From Synechococcales cyanobacterium CRU_2_2 (GTDB lineage: Bacteria > Cyanobacteriota > Cyanobacteriia > PCC-9006 > JAAUQQ01): 64,000 nucleotides of DNA. A program made the translations under genes and the position numbers. Shown piece after piece: positions 18,082 to 26,193 of the stretch (positions within the stretch are counted from its first letter, which is position 1; each line of letters starts with the position of its first letter). The DNA is taken from NCBI GenBank assembly GCA_012034805.1, contig JAAUOP010000008.1, positions 1-64,000 on the forward strand, given 5' to 3'. A model generated the notes under the pieces. That model did no database searches. It was not told the origin of the DNA and worked only from the letters and a program-made list of their open reading frames with translations.

Positions 18082-20015
18082 ATGGCAACTTCTACCACAG
18101 CATCACCCCGTCTGGCTCCAGGGATGCGGCTGCGCCAACGCTATCTCATTCGTGAGGTACAGCAGCGCGATCGCTACGCCTGTACCTACCTTGCGCTTGA
18201 TCAAGAGCGATTCAATCGTCCCTGTGTCGTGACCGAATTTCCGTTGCAGTCGGCCAATCGTGTCGCACAAGAAAAATTACTGGAGCGGTTTCGCCAAGCC
18301 GCCTATCCGCTGTTTCAGCTGAACCATCCGCAATTGCCCCATTTCTTTGGGGCCTTTCGTCAGCGTCAAAGCCTGTTTCTCGCGCACAACCATGCCCAGG
18401 GGGTATCCTATCGAGAATTGCTGAATGTGCGGCAAAAGCAGGGTAAGGCTTTAACGGAGCCTGAGGTCGTTCACTTGCTGATGCATCTATTGCCCGTGTT
18501 GAGTGAGCTTCACCAGCTGGAGATTATCCACGGCAAGATTTCGCCAGACTGTATTCTGTTGCCGGTCAAACCGCCTCGATCTGTGGATGCGCTGTATAGG
18601 GTTCTTCAGCATGAAGCTCCGCATTTGGTCGGGCTGGGGGCTGTGGAATATTTGGGCCAAACCCTGGCGATGCTGCAAGACGGACGTAATGCAGGACATT
18701 GGTCCCCTGGGCAACCGGGTTATGCCTCACCTGAACAGTTGCAAACGGGTAAGCTTTCGCCCAGTAGTGATCTCTATGCCCTAGCGGTGACGACGTTGGT
18801 GCTATTGACGGGACGTCCCCGCAAGACTTGCTCGATAGCCACACCTTAACCTGGAGCTGGCAGGCCCATGTCACGCTGAGCCCATCCTTCGAAGTTGTCT
18901 TGCAGAAAATGTTGGCTTGGCAACCGGGCGATCGCTATCCCACCGCTCAAGCGGCCCTAGAAGAGGTGCGGGTTGCGTTCCACAAAATGAGCTTGCACAC
19001 GGTTTTTTCGCGCAGTCAGGATTCGACAAGTCAGGTTGCGGCTGGATTGCCGACGGCGCTGCAACGGCCCACGATCGATTCGCGATCGCCCAAGTCACCC
19101 AGCCGAGCGACGGGCTTTGCCAAGCTCCGCCAGAGTGCTTCTCGCCCCCGGCACAGAGTATCTGGATCCCGGTCATCCCAGGCCTTCCGCCATCACGCGT
19201 CAGTTGCTCACGCACTATCTCATTCCCCATCCGTTCATCACCCCCAGGATCCCCAAATGCCATTCCATCTCCATTCGTCTGATCCCCTCGGATCTAGCGG
19301 TCGCCCAGAAACAACCAGTCGTCTCGAAATGGCCGTTGTGATTGGACTGAGCCTGGGCGCGTTGGCGATCGCGACCGTATTGACCACCGCGAGCTTTGCC
19401 CCCGTGGATGCGCTTTCCTCGGGGCGAACCACTTGGCTCCAGCAAATTGTCGTGCCGAGGCAGTCAACACCTAACCCAGAGACTTCGAACGCTGCGTCAA
19501 AACGCTGGCAATTGCCTCGACTGGCTTGGCGACGGGGCGGATTCCAGGCCAGATCCTCAGCAGAAAAGCTCGATTTTGCCCAGCCGATGATTGTCACCCC
19601 AGCGAATCCGGTCAGGGAGGCCGATCGCCCCGTTGAGGATCAAATGGAGGATCAAGTTGATCGCAAGGCCGAACTCCAAGCACTCCAATCGGGCCTGGAA
19701 GACATCCCCGTGCCGATTTATTTCAGCCCCGGCCAACCCGCCCAAACGGTCTCAGGGACGCTCTACGAATTGCGGCATCAAAGCTATTTGGTCGTGGGCG
19801 AGGCAGGCCAAAAATTGATGGTACAACTGGATGCGGTGGATGCGGAACTGAGTATCCTCGATGCCTACAAGCGTCCGCTGGCGTTGGATGCGGAGCTGAC
19901 CCAACATTGGCAGGGGGAATTGCCGGGGGGCGATCGCTACTATATCCGCATCATCGGCAAGGGCGAATATCGGCTGCATGTGCAGCTCCAAGCCCCCGAG
20001 GATCTTGCGGAATAA
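18082..20015 (+). CDS. Degenerate Ser/Thr kinase-like membrane protein (one-base frameshift)
   Basis: The N-terminal half has a kinase fold like cyanobacterial Pkn proteins, but key residues are missing. The HRD loop reads IIHGKISPDCILL, the DFG position reads LVGLGAVEYL, and no VAIK-type lysine is evident. The activation-segment end GQPGYASPEQLQTGKLSPSSDLYAL is preserved. A low-complexity linker, one membrane helix (VVIGLSLGALAIATVLTTA) and a C-terminal beta domain (PVPIYFSPGQPAQTVSGTL onward) follow; that domain should lie outside the cytoplasm. The frame breaks at the C run 18817-18820, and one added C joins LLTGRP to PQDLLDSHTL. Likely a pseudokinase receptor; ligand unknown. Start: ATG at 18082. 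Confidence 0.83.
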
Positions 20016-20063
20016 TCTCTACGATGAGACGCCCTAAACAACGCTCAGGAAGTTCTTGAAAGG

Positions 20064-21302
20064 TTAGTCAGTGAAATGCTGATCGGCGATTCCCCTTGGT
20101 CGGTATTTCGATCGCATGAGACTTGCCGTTTTTCGGTCATATCGAAATTGATCGATAGTGCCTTCCTTGATTTTCTCGATCGCCGCTTCAATCGCTTCCA
20201 GTGGCACAAGGAACCACTCTTGCGGCTTCACAGGTGCGCCGAAGCGATCGATCAGTTCCAAATCCAATCTGGCGCTGCCAAAAAACTTCTGAAGTATTGC
20301 TTCAAGTCCCCTCTGATTGATATTTGCAAGCTTGAACGTGGCAATGATTTCGACTTCTGCCAGCAAGTAGGTCGGGTCTTTCTTGGCCTTGGAAATCCGA
20401 CTTTTAATATCGCCGCTCGTCACACCGATCTTGTGAATAACAGACCGATGCTTCGCAATAAAGGGATGTTCTGATTTACTTCTGAGCACGTAGATATAGC
20501 CGCTGGGTAAGTCGTCCGCTGCTTCAGTACCCAAAAAAAGTGGGCCGAAATCTGGGGTGGTAATGCGGCGGCTTGCCTTGTCTTTATTTAAGGCCCGTTG
20601 GAGCGATCGCATCAACAGGTCGCTTTCGGTAGCATTGTCATACACCACCCTGAGTCTGCAATCTTGGCGGCCATGGTCACCGATAAACAGCTCGCCCATT
20701 TCAGCAACCAGAACCTTGTGCCCATCCAGAATGAACATATCACCTGGATTAACTGCTGCATTGTCTTGATATTTCAGCGTTTTCCGTAAGCCTGTCTCTA
20801 GATCGTTTTGAACGCTTGCAAACAGGGGTTTGAATTGCTTGAAGTCCTCACAGGGATCGCGTTGTGCAATCTCTTCAGCAGCCTTGATTTCGCTGCGCGA
20901 TCGCACATACTGAAGCTGAGTGATATCGTCTTCTGAGGCGGCTTCGAGGTCGAGGGAAGCCAGGAGGTCTTCATCTGTCAGGTCTTCCTCTAGAGCAAAG
21001 CTGGTCTCACTTTCAGCATCTAGCAGTCCCCGCAAATCTAGCGACCGTAGGACTTCGCGGCATTCTTCAGACTCCCGCAGGCGCTCCAGCCTTAAAGCAT
21101 AGATCCGCTCGAAGATATCGAGATTTTCCCCATGCTGGGGCAATCTACCCTGTTCTTCTACAAAGCGTTCGATTTCTTCAAAGCCTGCGATGATGCGCTC
21201 TTCTTTAGCAGAAAGCACTTTAGACTTGACGGGTGCTGTGTCTAGACCCAAGTCACCGAGTAAAGCCAGATCTGCATCCGTCGTTTGCTTTTGTTTAGGC
21301 AT
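20064..21302 (-). CDS. GIY-YIG-like nuclease domain protein
   Basis: A 412-residue protein whose C-terminal domain (about 265-385) fits the T5orf172/Mug113 branch of GIY-YIG nucleases. It starts GYIYVLRSKSEHPF, then HKIGVTSGDIKSRISKAKKD with the helix-borne Arg, and later a Glu-containing helix (NQRGLEAILQKFF), ending at PQEWFLVPL. The N-terminal half is acidic and helical (SLDLRGLLDAESETSFALEED), perhaps a partner-binding or recognition region. Its start codon overlaps the helicase stop by 8 bp, so the two are translationally coupled. As last gene of the island it is the probable DNA-cutting subunit. Nuclease activity is inferred from family and context. Confidence 0.82.
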   Translation of the reverse strand: MPKQKQTTDADLALLGDLGLDTAPVKSKVLSAKEERIIAGFEEIERFVEEQGRLPQHGENLDIFERIYALRLERLRESEECREVLRSLDLRGLLDAESETSFALEEDLTDEDLLASLDLEAASEDDITQLQYVRSRSEIKAAEEIAQRDPCEDFKQFKPLFASVQNDLETGLRKTLKYQDNAAVNPGDMFILDGHKVLVAEMGELFIGDHGRQDCRLRVVYDNATESDLLMRSLQRALNKDKASRRITTPDFGPLFLGTEAADDLPSGYIYVLRSKSEHPFIAKHRSVIHKIGVTSGDIKSRISKAKKDPTYLLAEVEIIATFKLANINQRGLEAILQKFFGSARLDLELIDRFGAPVKPQEWFLVPLEAIEAAIEKIKEGTIDQFRYDRKTASLMRSKYRPRGIADQHFTD

Positions 21303-23382
21303 TACTGTCTTCCTTCACCTTTCGTTGTAAGAACGCAATGCCTTCGGCCATGCGTTTTTCCCAGGGGTCGGCTGCGGTGATTGAAGGCAGCCGACCTTTC
21401 TCATTTTTGAATCGTATGGCTCTTTTGGCGAGTTCTCGGGCTTCTTCCAGGGTGAGGGTTATTCGCTTGGCTGCAATCACGGCTGCGACCTGCTTGAGCC
21501 GTTCTTCGCTCATGGACTTAGAGAGGATGGCATAGGCTTCGCCAAAGGGATTGATGTGATCGATCAGGTCAATATCGAGTTCTGTGACCGAGAGGGCGAA
21601 CTGTCGCACCCCGTCGATCAGGGCGGTGTTTGGAGCGGCTTCCTCTCCCGCATCTCTGGTCTGATAGCTTCCCCCTAGTTCAGCTGCTTTCTTTGCCTGT
21701 TGGACGACGTTGAGGGCGGCGATCGCATGTTGCCTCACGGCTTCTTTATCGTCCTGCTCTAAATCCGGGAATTTCTCTTTGACGATTTTGCCCATTCGGA
21801 CTTGGGTCAGTTCCTCGGGGACTAATTCTTCATCGAATAGACCGCGTTCGATCGTCGGTTTGTCCTGCACAAAAGCGGTCACGAGGTCGGTCAGGTCTTC
21901 GCGGCAAATCCGGGCGGCTTCAGGGGTTTTCGGTTCGGGTAGTCCTTTGATTTCCAGTTGTATTTGCCCTGTCTCGGGATTGACGCCGACGTTACATTGA
22001 CCGGGTTGATAGCCGCCTTCACCGTAGTCAAAACCTGGTGTGGGTTGATTATCGGCGCGTTTGGGCTTGAACTCGAAGCGCGGGGCGAGGACTTGCTCCA
22101 TTAAGAGGCTGGCCGCGATCGCCTTCAGCGTATCATTCACCGCTTCGGTCACGGCGGCTTCACTGGCATCGGGTTCGGCGATGAGGTTGGTGAAGCGGGC
22201 GCGGGTTTTGCCAGGTGCATCACGGGTGGCGCGGCCAATAATTTGGATGATCTCAGTCAGACTGGAACGGTAGCCAATGGTGAGGGCATGTTCGCACCAG
22301 ATCCAGTCAAAGCCTTCCTTGGCCATGCCGAGGGCAATGATAATGTCAACGTGATCGCGGTTGTACTTCTGGCTGGGGTCTTTGAGGGCATTGGCCACTT
22401 TATCGCGCTTGCTCGGATCGTCATCTACCAGGTCGGCAATTTTGAGGACTCGGCCATCGGTGGTTTGGACTCGTTGAAACCCTGTCTCTGGATCAATGCC
22501 TTGCCATTCGCCCAGTTCGTCGATGATATGTTCGACTTCGCGGATTTTGTCCTTAGTGCTTTCGCGGGAGTTGACGTTGGGGATGTGCAGGATGGTTTTC
22601 TCGTTGGGGTTGAGCACCTGCATGATTTCATCGGTGTAGCTGCCGGAGTAGAAGTAGTAGCCGAGGTCGAGTTGCTTCAGGTACTGATAGCCGTTGAGTT
22701 GTTCGTAGTAGGTGTAGGTGACGGTATCAAAGCGGGATTCGTCGTCGGGATGGAGGACGGCTTCGGCATCGCCGCGAAAGTAGGAGCCGGTCATGGCGAC
22801 GATGTGGGTTTTGTCACGGGTCATCAGTTGGCGGATGTGGTCGCCCAGCTTGTTATCGGGGTTGGCGGACACATGGTGGAATTCGTCGATCGCGAGCAAG
22901 CGATCGTCAAAAACGTCAATGCCAAACTGATCTACAGCAAAGCGGAAGGTGGCATGGGTGCAGACTAAGACTTTGGCATTACTGTCTAGGAAGGTTTTGA
23001 CAGCATTGACTTTGCCGCTATTTTCACTGCCACCGTCGCCGCCGGGGGCATCGCAGAGATTCCATTTGGGTTCGACGTGCCAGTCGGTCCAGAAGCCATA
23101 TTGGCTCAGGGGTTCGTTATGGAAGCTGGAGCCGATCGATTTTTCGGGGACGACGATAATGGCTTGTTTGAGTCCCTGATTCTCTAGCTTATCGAGGGCG
23201 ATGAACATCAGGGCGCGACTTTTGCCGGAGGCGGGGGGCGATTTGATCAGCAGGTATTGTTCGCCGCGCTTTTGGTAGGCAAGCTCTTGCATGGGGCGCA
23301 TCCCCAGGGCGTTGGGCTGTGTGGAGGTGCCTGCTTGGGCATAGGTGACGGAGACGGCGGGGATGGCGGTTGGAGGACGCAT
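21295..23382 (-). CDS. SF2 DEAD/DEAH-type helicase of a restriction-like system
   Basis: Superfamily 2 helicase of 695 residues, similar in layout to restriction-system helicases. Motif I is SPPASGKSRA, motif Ia lies near AIIVVPEKSIG, motif II is DEFHH, motif III is AMTGSYFRG, and motifs V-VI include ALGMAKEGFDW and QIIGRATRDAPGK. A long helical C-terminal region (about 430-695) has no obvious nuclease motif. The cutting activity is probably supplied by the GIY-YIG protein encoded immediately downstream with an 8-bp overlap. It is encoded after hepT with about 70 bp between. Role in restriction is inferred from the neighbouring methyltransferase. Confidence 0.87.
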   Translation of the reverse strand: MRPPTAIPAVSVTYAQAGTSTQPNALGMRPMQELAYQKRGEQYLLIKSPPASGKSRALMFIALDKLENQGLKQAIIVVPEKSIGSSFHNEPLSQYGFWTDWHVEPKWNLCDAPGGDGGSENSGKVNAVKTFLDSNAKVLVCTHATFRFAVDQFGIDVFDDRLLAIDEFHHVSANPDNKLGDHIRQLMTRDKTHIVAMTGSYFRGDAEAVLHPDDESRFDTVTYTYYEQLNGYQYLKQLDLGYYFYSGSYTDEIMQVLNPNEKTILHIPNVNSRESTKDKIREVEHIIDELGEWQGIDPETGFQRVQTTDGRVLKIADLVDDDPSKRDKVANALKDPSQKYNRDHVDIIIALGMAKEGFDWIWCEHALTIGYRSSLTEIIQIIGRATRDAPGKTRARFTNLIAEPDASEAAVTEAVNDTLKAIAASLLMEQVLAPRFEFKPKRADNQPTPGFDYGEGGYQPGQCNVGVNPETGQIQLEIKGLPEPKTPEAARICREDLTDLVTAFVQDKPTIERGLFDEELVPEELTQVRMGKIVKEKFPDLEQDDKEAVRQHAIAALNVVQQAKKAAELGGSYQTRDAGEEAAPNTALIDGVRQFALSVTELDIDLIDHINPFGEAYAILSKSMSEERLKQVAAVIAAKRITLTLEEARELAKRAIRFKNEKGRLPSITAADPWEKRMAEGIAFLQRKVKEDSNA

Positions 23383-23453
23383 AGATTGAAAGCTATTTGG
23401 CTGAATACGTATGTAATGGCGATCTAGATCGATTTATAGTGGATGTCGCGAGG

Positions 23454-23792
23454 CTATCCTTCAGGGGGGACTACTTTTTTTAATTCTAAAATCAAGGTGG
23501 GTAAGCTGTTGACTGCGGTATCCCACACCACGTCTAGATCAATCTCATCATATTCATGGACAAGCCGATTTCTCATCCCGCTAATTGCAATCCAGGGAAT
23601 AGCCGTTAGGGTTTGTCGAGTTATTTTAGAGACTCGTTTTGAAGCTTCGCCGATGACTAAAAGCCGATGGATTACAGCGTCTTGAAGTTGCAGGTTCGTC
23701 GCTAATTCGTTTTGCGATCGCCCCTGAAGATAATCAGCCACGATTTGGGCAGATTGCAACATATCAAGCAGAGATTGAAGATCGCGTTCCAT
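23454..23792 (-). CDS. hepT: HepT-like (DUF86) RNase toxin
   Basis: A 113-residue all-helical HEPN protein. The RNase motif R-X4-6-H is visible as GMRNRLVHEYDEID, the classic HepT signature, preceded by HRLLVIGEASKRVS. HepT proteins cleave RNA (often tRNA) and are neutralised by a cognate MntA that adds AMP to a Tyr near the active site; the Tyr of VHEYD is the likely target. The start codon lies inside the mntA gene (29-bp overlap), so the pair is co-translated. Its place inside a methyltransferase-helicase-nuclease operon suggests it guards or triggers that system. Confidence 0.9.
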   Translation of the reverse strand: MERDLQSLLDMLQSAQIVADYLQGRSQNELATNLQLQDAVIHRLLVIGEASKRVSKITRQTLTAIPWIAISGMRNRLVHEYDEIDLDVVWDTAVNSLPTLILELKKVVPPEG

Positions 23793-24093
23793 AAATCACC
23801 TGAGTAGAGGAGAGAATTGCTTCTCGCCGCAAGTAGTTACGGCTCGTTTCAATGCCTTTGCGCGTCACTAAGTCGACATCTCGCTGAAACAGTATTTTTA
23901 ATTCGTCTTCCATGTAGGTTAAATCAAAAAAGGTGGGGTGAGCATCTGGGTGAAATTGCACCATGACATCAATGTCGCTGTCGGGACGGAAGTCGTCGCG
24001 CAGAACTGATCCAAAGAGAGCGAGTTCTGTGATCTGCCATTTTTGACAAAATTCAGCAATTTGATTCATGGGAAGCTCGATCGCAGTTTTCAT
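23764..24093 (-). CDS. mntA: MntA-like nucleotidyltransferase antitoxin
   Basis: Minimal nucleotidyltransferase with the polymerase-beta-type active site: FGSVLRDDFRPDSDIDVMV contains the GSX10DXD metal site. A downstream DVDLVTR strand carries the third acidic residue. Such MntA antitoxins inactivate HepT by AMPylation. About 110 residues, normal size. The ATG overlaps the stop of the methyltransferase-tail remnant as ATGA, which suggests mntA once followed a full methyltransferase gene directly. It overlaps hepT downstream by 29 bp. Confidence 0.9.
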   Translation of the reverse strand: MKTAIELPMNQIAEFCQKWQITELALFGSVLRDDFRPDSDIDVMVQFHPDAHPTFFDLTYMEDELKILFQRDVDLVTRKGIETSRNYLRREAILSSTQVIYGTRSSISA

Positions 24094-24320
24094 GGTTTAC
24101 CTCTTTTAGGTTTACGTTGGGCGGGCTGCTTGGGCGGGGAACTGGTCATTTTTGCGTATAGCTCAAAGAGTTTTTCGAGGCGTTCGGTGTCGCCCTTGAC
24201 ACACTTGAGGTGAAGCGGCGATCGATGTAGATGCGATCGAGGATTTCGTCGTTGCGATCGCGTAGCGTTGCCTTTGAGCAAATCGTGAGCTTCTCGCACT
24301 AACGGAAATTCTCGGTGTCT
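24090..24320 (-). pseudogene. Remnant of a second methyltransferase 3' end
   Basis: Read on the minus strand, this segment encodes in shifting frames EFPLVREAHD, then RNDEILDRIYIDRRF, then DTERLEKLFELYAKMTSSPP and a Lys/Arg/Pro tail. The complete methyltransferase at 26194-28997 ends with the same order: EFPLVREAHDRNDEILERIY, DTDRLEKLFDLYTKMTS and a basic tail. So this is a diverged copy of about the last 65 codons, with a small insertion and frameshifts. Nothing before 24320 matches. Its stop overlaps the mntA start (ATGA). I infer a scar left when the upstream methyltransferase/AlbA_2 module was inserted or swapped. Confidence 0.8.
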
Positions 24321-24430
24321 CCAAGTACGGCAAAGCTAGCAACTGATGTAGATGTACTGTGATGAGTTAGATAGTGCGCGTTTTCTGAGAGGCGTCAAAC
24401 GATCTAGCCATCGGCTTTTAACCGATTTCC

Positions 24431-24487
24431 CGCGCGTTTAAACGCGCGCGCGCGTTTCTTGAAACAAGTCGCGCGTTTAAACGCGCG
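24431..24487. repeat. Twin 18-bp perfect palindromes downstream of the AlbA_2 gene
   Basis: CGCGCGTTTAAACGCGCG occurs at 24431-24448 and again at 24470-24487. The 21 bases between them contain the small stem GTTTC-TT-GAAAC. The array begins 2 bp after the AlbA_2 stop codon on the minus strand. It could be a strong hairpin terminator or RNA-processing site, or a double operator. Confidence 0.85.
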
Positions 24488-24488
24488 A

Positions 24489-26136
24489 TTATAGGATCGT
24501 ATAATAAGTTCCCTTAGATTGTCCATGGGAAATAAGCTGTTCCGCTGCAAGCATATGTTGTAATAAACGTCCGGCCTGATCTCGGCTGAGTCGGCATAAA
24601 TCCATAACGTCCTTGCGCTTGATTCGACCATGTTTCTGAATGTACTGGACGACCATTTGTTCTTGCTGTATTCGATCGAAGCCAACTTGGCGAATATAGT
24701 CAGCACTTTGTCCTAACTGGCGATAGATACTGGCACTGAGGGTGTAGGTGCGGCCTTTTTTTGATCCCTTGTGGTTCGACTAATCCCGTTTCGACTAATC
24801 GTTCCAAAATAGAACGAGCCACAGATTCATTTTTCTGGATGACCTGAGCCACTGTCGCAATATCAATGCGACGTTCGGTACGTAGGTGTGACAGTGCAAT
24901 CAGCGCATCTAGGGAAATCGAGCGGCCAGTTCGGTTTTCTTCTTCGACAATCATTTTGAAGAAGGGGATGTCGGCTTGGGTGGAACTGATGATCACTTGA
25001 ACAGTCGTGGCGTTGCTGCTGGAGTAGTCGGGGCCAGGGCGACCATAGCGGAGTACACCTTGAAAAATGAGGTCTACTCCGCGTCCGGTACGTTCGGCGA
25101 TACCAATTCGCTTGACCGCATCGGCTAGGGTGGGATTTCGTGGTTTTGGTTCGACGACGAGGAGGTTTTCGAGGGTGACGCCTTCTACAAAACCGCCGGG
25201 ATTACTGACAGAAAGGGTGTCGTTTTGCAGGCGCACAAATACAGTGCCTAACTGGGCATAGTCGCGGTGAACCAACGCATTAACAAGAGCTTCCCGAAAG
25301 GCGCGCTGATCGTAAGTAGGAATAGGCACTCGAAAAAGGCCCCACTGTAGTTCTTCTTCTTCGACCCGGACCTCAAACTGCTCCATCAGACGTTCAAAGG
25401 TACGGAGTAAGGGGGTGTGATAGAAGTCGTTGGTACGAACTTGGGTATTGTCGAGGACTTGGAAAGCAACTTCATGAGTGGGAATGTGGGTACGGATGGC
25501 GCTTTCTTTACCGATCATCAGTAATCCGGTTAAGGTCGGGGTTTTGATACCGTTGATCGTGCTGACAAGTCCGAGTGCGCCATCGAGTTCATCATCTTCT
25601 AGGTTTAAGAGTGAGGGATCACCCTTGTATGACTCGATCATGCGTCGTAGGCGTTCGCGCTCGATCGGGTCAAGGTCAGTCGAGGTGGCTGCGGAGATGG
25701 GGATGGCGGAGTAGTCGAGGAGGCCAAGGTCGGATTGGCGGCTGGGAAATTCGTGGGGGTAGAAGGGAACGCACTGGGGCGTGCCATCGGCTTGGAGACG
25801 GCGGCGCTGAAGGAGTCCGTCGGAAGTGGCGACTAGGCGAGAGGATTTGGGGACTTCGATCGTGGCGATGTTGTGCCCTTGTTCGTGGATAACGGTGGCG
25901 CGGAAACTTATGGGAGGGTTAGTACGGTTGGCGATGAAGGCGGAAAGCTGAGCGGTGCTTTGGTGTTTGGGATGGAGTCCTGTGATCGTGCCATCATCTT
26001 CGACGCCAAGGTAAAGGGTGCCGCCGTCTGTGTTGGTCAGACAAACTATGGCCGCAACGAGGTCAGCATCGGGGAGGCAATCGCGATCGCTTTTAAATTC
26101 TACGGTGAGCGATTCTTGTTGAGGGATGGTTCGCAT
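24489..26136 (-). CDS. AlbA_2 (Schlafen-like) / GHKL ATPase-like transcriptional regulator (one-base frameshift)
   Basis: N-terminal AlbA_2 domain (about residues 1-130): ESLTVEFKSD, then ALG-like strand TDGGTLYLGVEDDGTITGL. The middle is a HATPase_c_4-type region with REALVNALVHRDYAQLG, then SVSNPGGFVEGVTLENLL and RIGIAERTGRGVDLIF. A winged-helix C-terminus follows (IATVAQVIQKNESVARSILERLVETGLVE). At the T run 24756-24762 one base is surplus; removing it continues GIKKGRTYTLSASIYRQLGQ through a second winged-helix-like stretch to a TAA at 24489. Proteins of this class act as DNA-binding regulators. Here it follows the methyltransferase by 57 bp, suggesting control of the island. Confidence 0.85.
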
Positions 26137-26193
26137 GGTGAGGTGGTTGGGACTGGAGGTGAGATTGATTTTTGGATATTGGTAGCAGCTTCG

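Noticed and set aside
22243-22968. 241-codon plus-strand open frame opposite the helicase
   Set aside because: Antisense to helicase motifs with low-complexity Gly/Val composition and no family features; a shadow of the real gene.
24404-24706. 100-codon minus-strand frame with a basic tail
   Set aside because: It is out of frame with the AlbA_2 C-terminus, and its tail is translated palindrome DNA.
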